Of a stretch of 64,000 nt of DNA, positions 1 through 9,548 are shown one piece after another. Each line of letters begins with the position of its first letter. Within the stretch, counting starts at the first letter, position 1. Both the position numbers and the translations under genes were made by a program. The notes beneath the pieces are model-generated. The model searched no databases. It was not told the origin of the DNA and was given only the letters and a program-made list of their open reading frames with translations. The DNA is from Polaribacter sp. Hel1_33_78 (GTDB lineage Bacteria > Bacteroidota > Bacteroidia > Flavobacteriales > Flavobacteriaceae). The stretch lies in contig NZ_LT629794.1 in NCBI RefSeq assembly GCF_900106075.1, positions 1,654,001-1,718,000 of the forward strand. The letters are read 5' to 3'.

Positions 1-948
1 TTAACTCAAAATCACTTGCAAAGTTTATTTTTATTTTTAGCGATTGTTTTAGGTTTTTTTCAACAAATTCAGCAAATTTTTGATAGTTTAGGTAATAGGG
101 ATTTATTGGACGGATTTATAGATAAAAATACAAATACTATTTCTAGCAGTATTTTAATTATTATAATTTGTATAATTATTTTAACTATAAGTGCATTAAT
201 AAGTTCTTTTGTTCGAGTATTTCTTATTCATTTTAATTTAGTTGCATATCTAAAAAAGGATGCTTTCGAAATTAATCAAGGTTTATTAACAAAGAAATCT
301 ATAGTTTTAAAAAAACAGAAAGTACAAAGTATTACCATTTCTACAAATCCTATTAAAAGACTTTTTGGCATTTCGTTTATTACTTTCAAACAAGCTGTTA
401 GTGGTAAAATAAATGTTAAAAAAAATAAACTCATTAGAATTGTGGGTTGCAAACGAAATCAAGTAGAAACTGTTAAATCAAGCTTATTTAACACAGCTCA
501 GCTTGAAAATTCTGAAAAGAAACGAACAGATAACTATTATAAAAAACGATTGTTTTTTATACTTTCATTTTTTACAATCACTTTATATACAGTTTTAGTC
601 TATGTTGTTGATTCTTTAGAAGTTTTGTATTCTGTAGTTGTGATCGCACCTCTAATTATATTTTTGATACTTAAAAAAGTGGAAAAGCGTTATTATAAAA
701 TTTCGGAATCAATGCTCCTCGTGGGAAGTGGTCTATTAGAAACTCATTTAACTTATTTAGAAATTTTTAAGGTTCAGAATATTAAGATGAAACAAAATAT
801 TTTTCAAGAAAGAAGTAATGTTGCAGATCTTATTCTACAGACTGCTTCAGGGAAAATTAAAATTCCTTGTATTCATTTTAACGATGCAATACAAATTTAT
901 AATCATACTTTATTTAAAGTTGAAACAAGCAAAAGTTTATGGATGTAA
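1..948 (+). CDS. PH (bPH2) domain membrane protein, 5'-truncated by the window
   Basis: The frame is open from the first base, so the start lies upstream of the window; about 315 residues are visible. Two hydrophobic clusters are seen, one around window residues 42-80 and one around 183-225. Each is followed by a stretch resembling the bacterial PH domain of YdbT/DUF304 proteins, for example the region around 'INQGLLTKKSIVLKKQKVQS' and the final 90 residues. Such proteins are membrane proteins of unknown biochemical role. The stop codon region overlaps the first ten bases of menA, so the two are probably co-transcribed. A link to menaquinone synthesis is not implied by the domain and rests only on position. 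Confidence 0.75.
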   Translation, partial: LTQNHLQSLFLFLAIVLGFFQQIQQIFDSLGNRDLLDGFIDKNTNTISSSILIIIICIIILTISALISSFVRVFLIHFNLVAYLKKDAFEINQGLLTKKSIVLKKQKVQSITISTNPIKRLFGISFITFKQAVSGKINVKKNKLIRIVGCKRNQVETVKSSLFNTAQLENSEKKRTDNYYKKRLFFILSFFTITLYTVLVYVVDSLEVLYSVVVIAPLIIFLILKKVEKRYYKISESMLLVGSGLLETHLTYLEIFKVQNIKMKQNIFQERSNVADLILQTASGKIKIPCIHFNDAIQIYNHTLFKVETSKSLWM

Positions 949-1868
949 AAAGTTTTATAAAAGCAGCACGTTTAAGAACTTTGCCTTTATCTGTTTCTGG
1001 AATTATTGTTGGAAGTATTCTTGGCAATCAATTAAGTCATAATCATTCAGTATTAAATGATGCACCTTCTGTCTTATTATCTAGCACTTTCTGGTTGGCC
1101 ATTTTAACAACAATGGGTTTTCAAATATTATCAAATTTTGCCAACGATTATGGAGATGGAATAAAAGGTTCGGATAAAAATAGAACTGGAGAAGCAAGAA
1201 TGGTGGCATCAGGAGCAATTGCACCAATGCAAATGAAAACTGCGATGATACTGACTACAATTATTACTTTAATAATGGCATTATTACTTATTTATGTAGC
1301 TTTAGGAAAAGAAAATTTCGGATATTCCATTTTGTTTTTCGGCTTAGGAATTATATCAATTACAGCAGCTATAAAGTATACAGTTGGTAATTCAGCTTAT
1401 GGTTACAGTGGTTTTGGAGATGTCTTTGTGTTTCTATTTTTTGGATTATTAAGTGTTGTAGGAAGCTATTTTCTATTCACAAAACATATTAATATAGCCA
1501 TATTTTTGCCTGGAATTTCAATAGGAATGTTAAGTACTGCGGTGTTAAATTTAAACAACTTAAGAGATAGAGAAGAAGATAAAAAGAATAACAAAAATAC
1601 GTTAGTTGTTAAATTTGGAAGTGACAAGGCAAAAAAATATCATTATTTTTTAATAATAGGAGCTTTAGCATCAGCTTTACTGTATGTCTTTTTAGATTTT
1701 AAATCGTTGTATCAACTAATTTTTTTGGTTTCTTTTGTTCCTTTAATTAAAAATATTAAGACAGTGGCACAAAATAAAGTTCCTGCGAAATTAGATAGTG
1801 AACTTAAAAAAGTAGCATTAAGTACATTTTTATTTGCTGTTCTTTTTGGAATTGGCCAAATTTTTTAA
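939..1868 (+). CDS. menA: 1,4-dihydroxy-2-naphthoate polyprenyltransferase
   Basis: MenA attaches the polyprenyl chain to 1,4-dihydroxy-2-naphthoate, the membrane step of menaquinone synthesis. The 309-residue protein is a polytopic UbiA-family prenyltransferase. The first aspartate-rich motif is NDYGDGIKGSD at residues 69-79 and the second is the NLRDREED stretch near residue 208; in this family these bind Mg2+ and prenyl diphosphate. The N-terminus 'AARLRTLPLSVSG' is typical of MenA. The start overlaps the end of the PH-domain gene by 10 nt, and menC and menE lie just downstream, which supports the assignment. Confidence 0.93.
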   Translation: MDVKSFIKAARLRTLPLSVSGIIVGSILGNQLSHNHSVLNDAPSVLLSSTFWLAILTTMGFQILSNFANDYGDGIKGSDKNRTGEARMVASGAIAPMQMKTAMILTTIITLIMALLLIYVALGKENFGYSILFFGLGIISITAAIKYTVGNSAYGYSGFGDVFVFLFFGLLSVVGSYFLFTKHINIAIFLPGISIGMLSTAVLNLNNLRDREEDKKNNKNTLVVKFGSDKAKKYHYFLIIGALASALLYVFLDFKSLYQLIFLVSFVPLIKNIKTVAQNKVPAKLDSELKKVALSTFLFAVLFGIGQIF

Positions 1869-1877
1869 TCCATAATT

Positions 1878-2405
1878 ATGAAAACAATAAAAATAATTTT
1901 AGGTATAATTACAGCGGTAATTGTTGTTTTTCTTGCGACAGGTCTGTTCATAAAAGAAACAACTTACACAACTCAAGTTACTGTAAATAAATCTATTGAA
2001 GATGTTTTTCAAATATTTAATAACTCAGAAAATATTAAAAATTGGATTCCGGAAATAAAATCTTTTACTATTATTAAAGAGAACGTGGGTAAAACCGGAA
2101 GTCTTTATAAAATGGTGGTAGACAATCAAGGGCAAGAAATTACCATGACACAAAAAATAATTGCTTACGTCCCAAATGAAAAAGTAACGTTATTTTTTGA
2201 TGCTGAAAATATGTTGAAAAGGGACGATTATATTTTTACAAAAAAAGGTGGGTTCACATATATTACTTTAAACTCTAGTTGTCGAAGTGAATCTTATTTA
2301 ATGGCGTGCATGTTTCCATATTTTAAAGGAACCTTCAAAAAACAAGATCAAACTTATTTGAATAATTTTAAAACATTCGCGGAAAAAACCAATCTTGAAT
2401 TTTGA
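1878..2405 (+). CDS. SRPBCC-family (START-like) protein with N-terminal membrane anchor
   Basis: A 175-residue protein with one N-terminal hydrophobic segment (about residues 4-24) followed by a START/polyketide-cyclase-like fold: the 'VNKSIEDVFQIFNNSENIKNW' region is the usual first strand and helix of SRPBCC proteins. This fold binds hydrophobic ligands in a deep cavity; no ligand can be inferred here. It lies 9 nt after menA, and its TGA stop overlaps the proposed TTG start of menC, so it is inside the men transcription unit. Its role in quinone metabolism is only suggested by position. Confidence 0.7.
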   Translation: MKTIKIILGIITAVIVVFLATGLFIKETTYTTQVTVNKSIEDVFQIFNNSENIKNWIPEIKSFTIIKENVGKTGSLYKMVVDNQGQEITMTQKIIAYVPNEKVTLFFDAENMLKRDDYIFTKKGGFTYITLNSSCRSESYLMACMFPYFKGTFKKQDQTYLNNFKTFAEKTNLEF

Positions 2406-3442
2406 TAAAAGCTAATTACAAAAAATATATTCTCAATTTTAAAAATCCAAGTGGTACTTCACGTGGAGTTTTAAGAACTAAAGAAACCTGGTTTATCATT
2501 TTAGATAAAAAAGGTAAAAAAGGTATTGGAGAAACAGGTTTGTTTAGGGGTTTAAGCATAGATGATTTTTCGAATTATGAGGAAAAATTGAGTTGGGCTT
2601 GTCAAAATATTAATCTTGGTTTAGATTTTTTACTAAAAGAACTATGGGCGTTTCCATCAATTCAATTTGGATTAGAACAAGCTTTTTTATCCCTGAAGTC
2701 TGAAACTTCATTTGAGTTGTTTCCATCCCAATTTACCAAAGGAAAAAAATCAATTCCTATTAATGGTTTAGTTTGGATGGGAGAGAAGAAGTTTATGAAA
2801 AATCAAATTAAGGAAAAATTAGAAACTGGTTTTTCTTGTATTAAAATGAAAATTGGTGCTATCGATTTTAAGGCGGAACTGGAGCTCCTAAAATCTATCC
2901 GGAAGGAATTTTCATCCAATGAGATTGAATTAAGGGTTGATGCTAATGGTGCTTTTAACTCAAAAAATGCGTTAGAGAAATTAAATAGATTATCGGAGTT
3001 AGAAATACACTCTATCGAACAGCCAATTAAACAAGGTCAGGTTCAAGAAATGGCAGAATTATGTTCTAAAACACCTTTGCCAATTGCACTAGATGAGGAG
3101 TTAATTGGTGTATTTTTTAAGAAAGAGAAAAATATATTATTAGAGACGATAAAACCACAATATATTATTTTAAAGCCAAGTTTAATTGGTGGTTTTGCTG
3201 GTAGTAAAGAATGGATTAGACTTGCAGAGCAAAATAAATGTGATTGGTGGATTACTTCTGCTTTAGAAAGCAATATAGGCTTAAGTGCAATTGCACAATT
3301 TACGTATACATTGCAAAGCACTTTACCTCAAGGTTTAGGAACAGGTAGTTTGTTTACCAATAATTTTATAAGTCCATTAAAAGTAAAAAATGGAACGATA
3401 CAATACAACCCAAGTATAAATTGGGACTTTAATATAACGTAG
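2402..3442 (+). CDS. menC: o-succinylbenzoate synthase
   Basis: MenC dehydrates SHCHC to o-succinylbenzoate in menaquinone synthesis and belongs to the enolase superfamily. The 346-residue product shows the expected catalytic set: the lysine pair KMK at residues 148-150, metal ligands D180 (RVDANGAF), E206 (IEQP) and D231 (ALDEE), and the second catalytic lysine K258 (ILKPS). The start is a TTG that overlaps the previous stop (TTGA), which implies translational coupling; no ATG lies at a suitable place. menA is two genes upstream and menE two genes downstream. Confidence 0.9.
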   Translation: MIKANYKKYILNFKNPSGTSRGVLRTKETWFIILDKKGKKGIGETGLFRGLSIDDFSNYEEKLSWACQNINLGLDFLLKELWAFPSIQFGLEQAFLSLKSETSFELFPSQFTKGKKSIPINGLVWMGEKKFMKNQIKEKLETGFSCIKMKIGAIDFKAELELLKSIRKEFSSNEIELRVDANGAFNSKNALEKLNRLSELEIHSIEQPIKQGQVQEMAELCSKTPLPIALDEELIGVFFKKEKNILLETIKPQYIILKPSLIGGFAGSKEWIRLAEQNKCDWWITSALESNIGLSAIAQFTYTLQSTLPQGLGTGSLFTNNFISPLKVKNGTIQYNPSINWDFNIT

Positions 3443-3473
3443 TTTTGAATAAATTTTTGAATTATAAAATAAA

Positions 3474-4430
3474 ATGAATTATATACAACAAGGTTTTACA
3501 GGAAAGAATGAATGGTATCATTGGGTTTTAACTATTATTTTAGTTTTTGTTGGATGGCAAATTATTGGAGTAGTTCCTTTAATAATTTCGGCTGCAGTAT
3601 ATTCAGAAAATATCACAGAGTTTTTAAATGCTGCTGCAGATAATTTTATGACTTTAGGTATGAACAAAAATTTATTTTTGTTTTTAATGCTTATTATGTT
3701 TGCTGTAGGCCTGTTTTTTTTAATTATTGCGATTAAATATATTCATAAAAGAACTGTAACATCTATTGTTACCAGTCGAAAAAATATTGATTGGAAGCGT
3801 TTTTGGTTTGGTTTTTTAAGCTGGGGAACTATAGTCGTTTTGCTTTCAATTATAGGTGTTTTATTAGCTCCAGAAAATTATACTTATAATTTTAATGCAA
3901 AACCTTTTTTCATTTTAGTGGCAATTTCAATTATATTTATTCCTTTGCAAACGAGTCTTGAAGAGTTGCTGTTTAGGGGTTATTTTATGCAAGGAATTGG
4001 AGTTTTAGCAAAAAACAAGTGGGCTCCGCTAATCATCACATCAGTTTGTTTTGGCTTATTACATGGTGCAAATCCAGAAGTCCAAAAGTTAGGTAGTATA
4101 ACGATGGTTTTTTATATTGGTACTGGTTTTTTCTATGGAATTACAACTTTAATGGATGAAGGCACAGAATTAGCGCTAGGCCTGCACGCCTCAAATAATA
4201 TGTTTGCAGCTTTTTTAATAACTACCGATTGGACAGTTTTTCAAACTGACGCGCTTTTTATAGACACCTCAGAACCCTCTTTAACTTGGGAAATGTTTTT
4301 ACCTGTTTTTGTTTTGTATCCCTTAATATTATTGTTGTTTGCTAAAAAATATGGATGGAAAAACTGGTTAGAAAAACTAACTGGTAAAGTTGTTAAACCA
4401 GTAAATTTTGAAGAAATTATAGCTGATTAG
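3474..4430 (+). CDS. CPBP-family (CaaX-like) intramembrane metalloprotease
   Basis: A 318-residue polytopic membrane protein with the CPBP/Abi signature: EEllfR at residues 163-168, an FxxxH-type motif with H197 (FGLLHGAN), and a later HxxxN (HASNN, near residue 239). These are the glutamate and histidine residues that form the active site in Rce1-type proteases. Substrate unknown. It sits 31 nt after menC, and menE starts immediately after its stop codon, so it is embedded in the menaquinone genes. A function in quinone metabolism is not predicted by the family. Confidence 0.85.
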   Translation: MNYIQQGFTGKNEWYHWVLTIILVFVGWQIIGVVPLIISAAVYSENITEFLNAAADNFMTLGMNKNLFLFLMLIMFAVGLFFLIIAIKYIHKRTVTSIVTSRKNIDWKRFWFGFLSWGTIVVLLSIIGVLLAPENYTYNFNAKPFFILVAISIIFIPLQTSLEELLFRGYFMQGIGVLAKNKWAPLIITSVCFGLLHGANPEVQKLGSITMVFYIGTGFFYGITTLMDEGTELALGLHASNNMFAAFLITTDWTVFQTDALFIDTSEPSLTWEMFLPVFVLYPLILLLFAKKYGWKNWLEKLTGKVVKPVNFEEIIAD

Positions 4431-5474
4431 ATGAAATTAGAACAAAATAAATTTCATAAAAGTTTTAAATTAAATGGAGTCTCTTTTTCTTCTGTTGATG
4501 AAATTTTCGATTATACAATAGGTTTGTCAGATGAAATACACGAATTCTTACAAAGTTGGTTCTCTGCTGATAAAAGTATAACCGTTCAAACTTCGGGTTC
4601 TACAGGAATTCCTAAATCAATTTTGTTGAAAAAGGAGCATATTCTGAATTCTGCAAAAGCTACAGGGAACTATTTCGGTTTACAAGAGAATACAACAGCT
4701 TTATTGTGTTTGTCAGTAAAATACATTGCTGGTAAATTAATGTTGATTAGAGCGATTACTTTAGGCTGGGAATTGGATGTTATTGAATCAACTTCTAACC
4801 CTTTAGAAAAAGTTAGTAGGCAATATGATTTTTCTGCCATGGTTCCTTTACAACTTGAAAATTCTTTGTCTAAAATTAATTTGATAAAAAAAATGGTTGT
4901 AGGAGGAGGAGTCGTATCAAAAGTATTAGAGCGTAAATTAAAGAATGTTGAAACGGTTATTTATGCTACTTATGGTATGACAGAAACCATAACTCATATT
5001 GCAGTAAAAAAGTTAAATAGGATTAATGTAATTCCTAATTTCTATGAATTATTACCAGATGTTCAAATTTATGTAGATGCTAGAAATTGTTTAGTTATTA
5101 AAGCATTAAAAGTTGCTGATGAAATTGTTTTCACAAATGATGTAGTACAAATTGTTTCAGACACACAATTTGAGTGGTTAGGTCGTTTTGATAATGTAAT
5201 TAATTCAGGAGGAATTAAATTACATCCAGAAAAAATAGAGAAGGCGCTTTCAAAAATTATTAGTAATCGATTTTTTGTTGCAGGAAAACTTGATGAAACC
5301 CTAGGCGAAAAATTAATTTTGATTATTGAAGGAAATCGAAAAAACCTCAATTTTAATGTATCTGAACTTTTAAAGTTTGAGATTCCAAAAGAAATTTATT
5401 TTGTAGAGAAGTTTTTAGAGACTGAAACAAAAAAAATCCAACGTAGAAAAACATTGGATTTAATAAAGATATAA
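4431..5474 (+). CDS. menE: o-succinylbenzoate-CoA ligase (AMP-forming)
   Basis: MenE activates o-succinylbenzoate with ATP and CoA, feeding MenB. The protein has the acyl-adenylate P-loop TSGSTGIPK at residues 54-62, the A5-type motif YGMTET, and a C-terminal hinge and domain (GRFDNVINSGG, then a late conserved lysine). At 347 residues it is much shorter than classic 450-500 residue ligases and begins close to the P-loop; the missing N-terminal part looks like a compact form rather than a break, because the frame is intact. It starts directly after the CPBP gene stop. The pathway role is inferred from menA and menC nearby. Confidence 0.88.
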   Translation: MKLEQNKFHKSFKLNGVSFSSVDEIFDYTIGLSDEIHEFLQSWFSADKSITVQTSGSTGIPKSILLKKEHILNSAKATGNYFGLQENTTALLCLSVKYIAGKLMLIRAITLGWELDVIESTSNPLEKVSRQYDFSAMVPLQLENSLSKINLIKKMVVGGGVVSKVLERKLKNVETVIYATYGMTETITHIAVKKLNRINVIPNFYELLPDVQIYVDARNCLVIKALKVADEIVFTNDVVQIVSDTQFEWLGRFDNVINSGGIKLHPEKIEKALSKIISNRFFVAGKLDETLGEKLILIIEGNRKNLNFNVSELLKFEIPKEIYFVEKFLETETKKIQRRKTLDLIKI

Positions 5475-5484
5475 ATTATTGAAT

Positions 5485-6136
5485 CTATTTAAACAGCAAT
5501 TCTAAAGATAAAGCATCGATATAACCATCCGCTAAAAGATTATTTTTTTCTTCAAAAGTTTTAATAGCCTTTAAAGTTTCTATTCTGTACACACCATCAA
5601 TAGTAATATTATAACCAAGTGTTACCAATCTTTTTTGTACTTCAAAAATTATTGCATTTTTTTCACCTTTGTACAAATTTATGTTTGGGTCGAATAAACT
5701 TTGAATTTTTAAAAATTTTTCTCGATTTCTATACGTTTCTATATCAACTCCATTTTCTTCCAAGAATTTTATTTCTTTATTCGAAAGACCTTTTTCTTTA
5801 TGTTTAAACGAGTTTACAAGCCTAGCTTCATAGTAATTTACTTTTGCTAATTTTTTTGAATAGTTCTTAACGGCCGTTTTTGTTTGGATATCATCATTTT
5901 CTGGAGCTCTTACATCGATATCCTTTGCAGACCATTCTAACATAATATAGCTATCTAATTCTTCAACAGCTTCATAATAATTTAGCACTAGATCTTGGTT
6001 ATAATATTCTAGATCTAGCTTTTTGTCATCAATTTTAATTTACTTCAGGGGAATGATACCTTTTGTATTGATTGTATTTTCCAAAACCAATAATAAATAA
6101 AATTATTACCAATAAAAAAATAATTAGCTTCTTCAT
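5485..6136 (-). pseudogene. Membrane-anchored peptidoglycan-binding-domain protein, frameshifted
   Basis: Two pieces make one gene. The upstream piece starts with ATG at 6136, encodes a hydrophobic N-terminal anchor (MKKLIIFLLVIILFIIG...) and stops near 6035. The downstream piece, open from about 6037 and giving a 167-residue ORF from a GTG at 5988, ends with a PG_binding_1-like domain (residues about 115-167 of that ORF). Removing one base in the AAATTAA stretch near 6035-6041 joins them into about 216 residues with no gap. A -7 promoter match lies at 6156-6163, just above the ATG, which supports the longer start. It converges with menE, 10 nt apart. Function unknown; probably envelope. The alternative is that only the GTG-started cytoplasmic form is made. 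Confidence 0.6.
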
Positions 6137-6155
6137 AATTTATATGTGTATGCTA

Positions 6156-6163
6156 CAAAGATA
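6156..6163 (-). promoter_or_regulatory. Bacteroidota -7 element for the peptidoglycan-binding-domain gene
   Basis: On the minus strand the sequence reads TATCTTTG, a full match to TAnnTTTG, ending about 20 nt before the ATG at 6136. No good -33 TTTG was found at the usual distance. Confidence 0.4.
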
Positions 6164-6264
6164 ATGTAAGTAAAACTTTTAAAAAATTATAAATGATAAG
6201 AGCAATACAAAAAAGAAATAAATTAAAATTGATGATAAAAAAATAGATTTCTAAGTAGTTTATA

Positions 6265-6272
6265 TAATTTTG
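6265..6272 (+). promoter_or_regulatory. Orphan -7-like element TAATTTTG
   Basis: A plus-strand TAATTTTG matches TAnnTTTG, but no plus-strand gene follows: the next ATG (6308) opens only a five-codon frame, and downstream lies the 3' end of the minus-strand fnr locus. It may be a chance match in AT-rich DNA or the promoter of an antisense or small RNA. Confidence 0.2.
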
Positions 6273-6320
6273 TATAAAATAATTAAAAATCTAAAAAACA
6301 ACGCTTTATGGGGAGTAATA

Positions 6321-6348
6321 AATTTTAAGAAGTTTAAAACTTAAAATT
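6321..6348. repeat. AT-only inverted repeat 3' of fnr
   Basis: AATTTTAAG is separated by 10 nt from CTTAAAATT. The stem contains a single G-C pair, so it is a weak hairpin. Its position just beyond the restored fnr stop would suit a terminator on the minus strand, but there is no clear T tract. Confidence 0.25.
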
Positions 6349-6369
6349 ATAAAAAATGAAGATTTAAAA

Positions 6370-7066
6370 TTAATAATCGGAAAAACCTTGAGCTATTTTT
6401 TCCAGTTTAATTTTATTAACGATAATAATATCTTTTCCTTTAAATGCAATAATTTCTTTTTTTTTTAAAATCTGACAATAATCGAATTGCAGATTCAGTT
6501 GCCGTGCCAATAATATTTGCAATATCTTCTCTGGAAAGATGAATGTTTATAGCATTCTCTTGGTTTGTCTTAAATTCTGAATGCAAGTTTAAAAGTGTTT
6601 CAGCTAATCGTTGTTTCACATTTTTTTGTGCCATGTTTACAACTGAATTTTCAGATTTTTTTAAAGAATTAGCCATAGTTTTTAGAATATCCATAGTAAA
6701 GTCAGGGTTTTTTTCTAAATCCTTTATTATTTCATCTTTAGGTATAAAACACACTTACATAATATTTAAGGCAAAGGCACTTAGATTAGAAACTTCATCA
6801 GAAACTAAACTTCTTTCACCTATTAAATCTCCACGTTTTACCAAACTTACAATTTGATTCTTTCCGTTTTCACTCATTTTGGAGACTTTACAAATTCCTT
6901 TTTTAATGCAGAAAACACCATTAATATGCTCACCTTCCTCAAAAATAGGTTGGCCTTTTTTAATGATTTTAGATGTTTTACAAGCCGCCATCCTCAGTAA
7001 CTCGTCCTTAGAAAGGTGTTTTAGAGAATTAAGTCTACGTACTATGCATTGTTCACAGTTTTTCAT
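6370..7066 (-). pseudogene. fnr: Crp/Fnr-family transcriptional regulator, interrupted
   Basis: An Fnr-type regulator beside cbb3 oxidase genes. The N-terminal piece has the cysteine pair NCEQC and a cyclic-nucleotide-binding-like fold; the C-terminal piece has the Crp-type winged helix (LSREDIANIIGTATESAIRLLSDF). Two lesions are visible. First, an in-frame TAA at 6757-6755 separates the pieces, with coding resuming at the next codon. Second, a run of ten A (minus strand, near 6455-6464) shifts the frame; with nine A the protein runs on for about 20 residues to a TAA at 6372-6370, giving the usual length of about 230. I chose ATG 7066 because the frame upstream (TTG at 7114) lacks family resemblance. 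It is divergent from ccoI and a candidate regulator of the FNR-like boxes. Confidence 0.75.
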
Positions 7067-7108
7067 TGACTGAAGGTCTTTATTATTGTTCCAAATATAT
7101 TCAAAAAC

Positions 7109-7120
7109 TGACAAAAATCA
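7109..7120. promoter_or_regulatory. FNR-like operator upstream of ccoI
   Basis: TGACAAAAATCA fits the FNR/CRP half-site layout TGAY-N4-RTCA and lies between the divergent fnr and ccoI genes, ending 50 nt before the ccoI ATG. The same core and the flanking ATTT occur in inverse orientation at 11716-11727 upstream of ccoS. Binding by the adjacent Fnr-type protein is inferred. Confidence 0.5.
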
Positions 7121-7170
7121 TATTTTAAACTCAAATCTTATCAGAAATTTGTTTAGGCAAAAGAGTAAAT

Positions 7171-9546
7171 ATGAAGACTACACATTGTTATCATTGTGGA
7201 GATTCTTGTAAGAATGCTGATATTCAGTTAGATTATAAGTTTTTCTGTTGTAATGGTTGTAAAACAGTTTATGAAATTTTTTTTGAAAATGATTTAACAT
7301 GCTATTACGATTTTCAAGATACTCCAGGAGCAATTCCTTCTGAAATTGAAGGGAAGTATGACTTTCTTGAAAATAACAGTATACAGGAAAAACTATTAGA
7401 TTTTATTGACGGAAATAAGGCAATAGTAACCTTATACATTCCTCACATTCATTGTAGTTCTTGTATTTGGGTATTGGAAAATTTACATAAATTAAATACA
7501 AAAATTTCTTCTTCACAAGTAAATTTTCTGAAGAAAACTGTAAGGATTTCTTTTAACTCAGAAACAATATCTCTTAAAGTAATTGTCCTTTTATTGACTG
7601 CTATTGGTTATGATCCCTATATTAGTTTAGAAGATTATGAGACAGGCAGAAAGGATGTAGATAGAAGTTTAATTTATAAATTAGGAATTGCAGGTTTTGC
7701 TTTTGGAAATGTTATGTTTTTATCATTTCCAGAATATTTTCAAGTGGATGGTTTTTGGATAGAAAAATATAAAAATATTTTTAGATGGTTAATGTTTTTC
7801 TTTTCACTACCAGTAGTTTTTTATGCGGCAAATGATTATTTTATTTCGGCTTATAAAGGTCTAAATTCTAAAATATTAAATATTGATGTACCTATTGCTC
7901 TAGGAGTTTCTGTATTGTTTATTAGAAGTTCGATTGAAATAATTTTTGATTTAGGAACTGGCTTTTTTGATAGCTTAACAGGTTTAGTTTTCTTTCTTCT
8001 TTTAGGAAAATATTTTCAACAAAAAACTTATAATTTCTTGTCTTTTGAACGTGATTATAAATCCTATTTTCCAATTGCAGTAACCAAAATTATATCAAAT
8101 CAAAAAGAGGAAAATATACAAATCTATGAAGTTGAAAAAGGTGATAGATTATTGATTAGGAATCAAGAATTAATTCCTGTTGATAGTGTTCTTATCAATG
8201 GAAAAGCACAAATAGATTACAGTTTTGTGACAGGTGAAGCTGTGCCTGTTTCTAAAAAATCTGGAGATAAATTATTTGCTGGTGGTAAACAACTTTCAGG
8301 AGTTTTAGAAATAGAAGCTTTAGCATCAGTTTCTCAAAGTTATTTAACACAACTCTGGAGTAATGATGTTTTTAATAAAGACAAATCTTCTTCCTTTAAA
8401 ACATTAACAGATAAAATCAGTAAAAATTTTACAATTTTTGTTTTAAGTATTGCTTTTTTGTCAACTCTATTTTGGCTGTTTTATGATGCTTCAAAAGCAT
8501 TAAATGTATTTACAGCAGTTTTAATTATTGCTTGTCCTTGCGCAATTGCATTAGCAGCTCCTTTTACTTTAGGAAATCTTTTACGCATTTTTGGAAAGAA
8601 AAAATTCTACTTAAAAAATGCAACTGTTATTGAACAATTGGCAAGTATAAATTCTATAATATTTGATAAAACAGGAACGTTAACAACTAGTAAAGAAGAA
8701 ACAATTTCTTATAATGGAACTGCTTTGGATCATCAAGAAAAAACCATTTTAAAAAGTGCTTTAAGAGCTTCTAATCACCCTTTGAGCAGAGCTTTATATA
8801 AGACTTTTGCTGAAGTAGAAACAATTGCAATCTCTAATTATAAAGAAGTTGTTGGTCACGGAATTGAAGTTAAGTATAAAGAAGATAAATTAAAATTAGG
8901 TTCAAGTTCATTTGTCAATAATGATCATGAAATTAAGTCTTTAGACACCTCAGTGCATATCAGTTTTAATAATATTTATAACGGTAAATTCACTTTTAAA
9001 AATTCATACAGAAAAGGAGTGAATTCACTATTTAGATCCTTAAATAATGAATATGATTTAGCTGTACTATCTGGAGATAATGAAGGAGAAAAAGATTTTT
9101 TACAAGAAAACTTCCCAAAAGAAACCAAATTATTGTTTAACCAGAAACCAAATGATAAATTAGAGGTGGTTGCTGCATTTCAAAAAGAAAATAAAAATGT
9201 AGCTATGATTGGTGATGGTTTAAATGATGCAGGAGCTCTTGCACAAAGTAATGTAGGTATTTCTTTATCAGAAAATATCAATGTTTTTTCCCCAGCATGT
9301 GATGCTATCTTAGATGCTTCACAATTTGATAAAATTGAAGATTTTTTTAAGGCATCAAAAAAAGCAATGACAATTATAAAATATTGCTTTTTATTATCAC
9401 TTTGTTACAATGTTGTTGGATTGTACTTTGCGGTAACAAGTCAGTTAAGACCGGTGGTAGCGGCAATTTTAATGCCTTTAAGCTCCATAAGTGTTGTTGT
9501 CTTCACAACAATTTCAACTAATTTAATAGGAAATAAAATCAAATAA
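7171..9546 (+). CDS. ccoI: Copper-translocating P1B-type ATPase of cbb3 oxidase assembly
   Basis: CcoI/FixI exports or delivers copper across the cytoplasmic membrane for the cbb3 oxidase. In order: an N-terminal cysteine-rich metal-binding segment (CYHCGDSC... CCNGC, residues 6-30), an HMA-like domain with CSSC at 95-98, transmembrane helices, the actuator TGEAVP loop, the membrane copper motif CPC (about residues 454-456), the phosphorylation motif DKTGTLT (about 498) and the hinge [12 protein letters not shown]. Length is 791 residues. It is divergent from fnr and upstream of deoD, hemN and the oxidase genes. The N-terminal Cys-rich domain and the genomic position favour CcoI over a general CopA. 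Confidence 0.9.
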   Translation: MKTTHCYHCGDSCKNADIQLDYKFFCCNGCKTVYEIFFENDLTCYYDFQDTPGAIPSEIEGKYDFLENNSIQEKLLDFIDGNKAIVTLYIPHIHCSSCIWVLENLHKLNTKISSSQVNFLKKTVRISFNSETISLKVIVLLLTAIGYDPYISLEDYETGRKDVDRSLIYKLGIAGFAFGNVMFLSFPEYFQVDGFWIEKYKNIFRWLMFFFSLPVVFYAANDYFISAYKGLNSKILNIDVPIALGVSVLFIRSSIEIIFDLGTGFFDSLTGLVFFLLLGKYFQQKTYNFLSFERDYKSYFPIAVTKIISNQKEENIQIYEVEKGDRLLIRNQELIPVDSVLINGKAQIDYSFVTGEAVPVSKKSGDKLFAGGKQLSGVLEIEALASVSQSYLTQLWSNDVFNKDKSSSFKTLTDKISKNFTIFVLSIAFLSTLFWLFYDASKALNVFTAVLIIACPCAIALAAPFTLGNLLRIFGKKKFYLKNATVIEQLASINSIIFDKTGTLTTSKEETISYNGTALDHQEKTILKSALRASNHPLSRALYKTFAEVETIAISNYKEVVGHGIEVKYKEDKLKLGSSSFVNNDHEIKSLDTSVHISFNNIYNGKFTFKNSYRKGVNSLFRSLNNEYDLAVLSGDNEGEKDFLQENFPKETKLLFNQKPNDKLEVVAAFQKENKNVAMIGDGLNDAGALAQSNVGISLSENINVFSPACDAILDASQFDKIEDFFKASKKAMTIIKYCFLLSLCYNVVGLYFAVTSQLRPVVAAILMPLSSISVVVFTTISTNLIGNKIK

Positions 9547-9548
9547 TT

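Noticed and set aside
7067..7114. TTG at 7114 as the fnr start
   Set aside because: The extra 16 residues do not look like the Fnr family and would place the start inside the operator; ATG 7066 gives the typical N-terminus with NCEQC.
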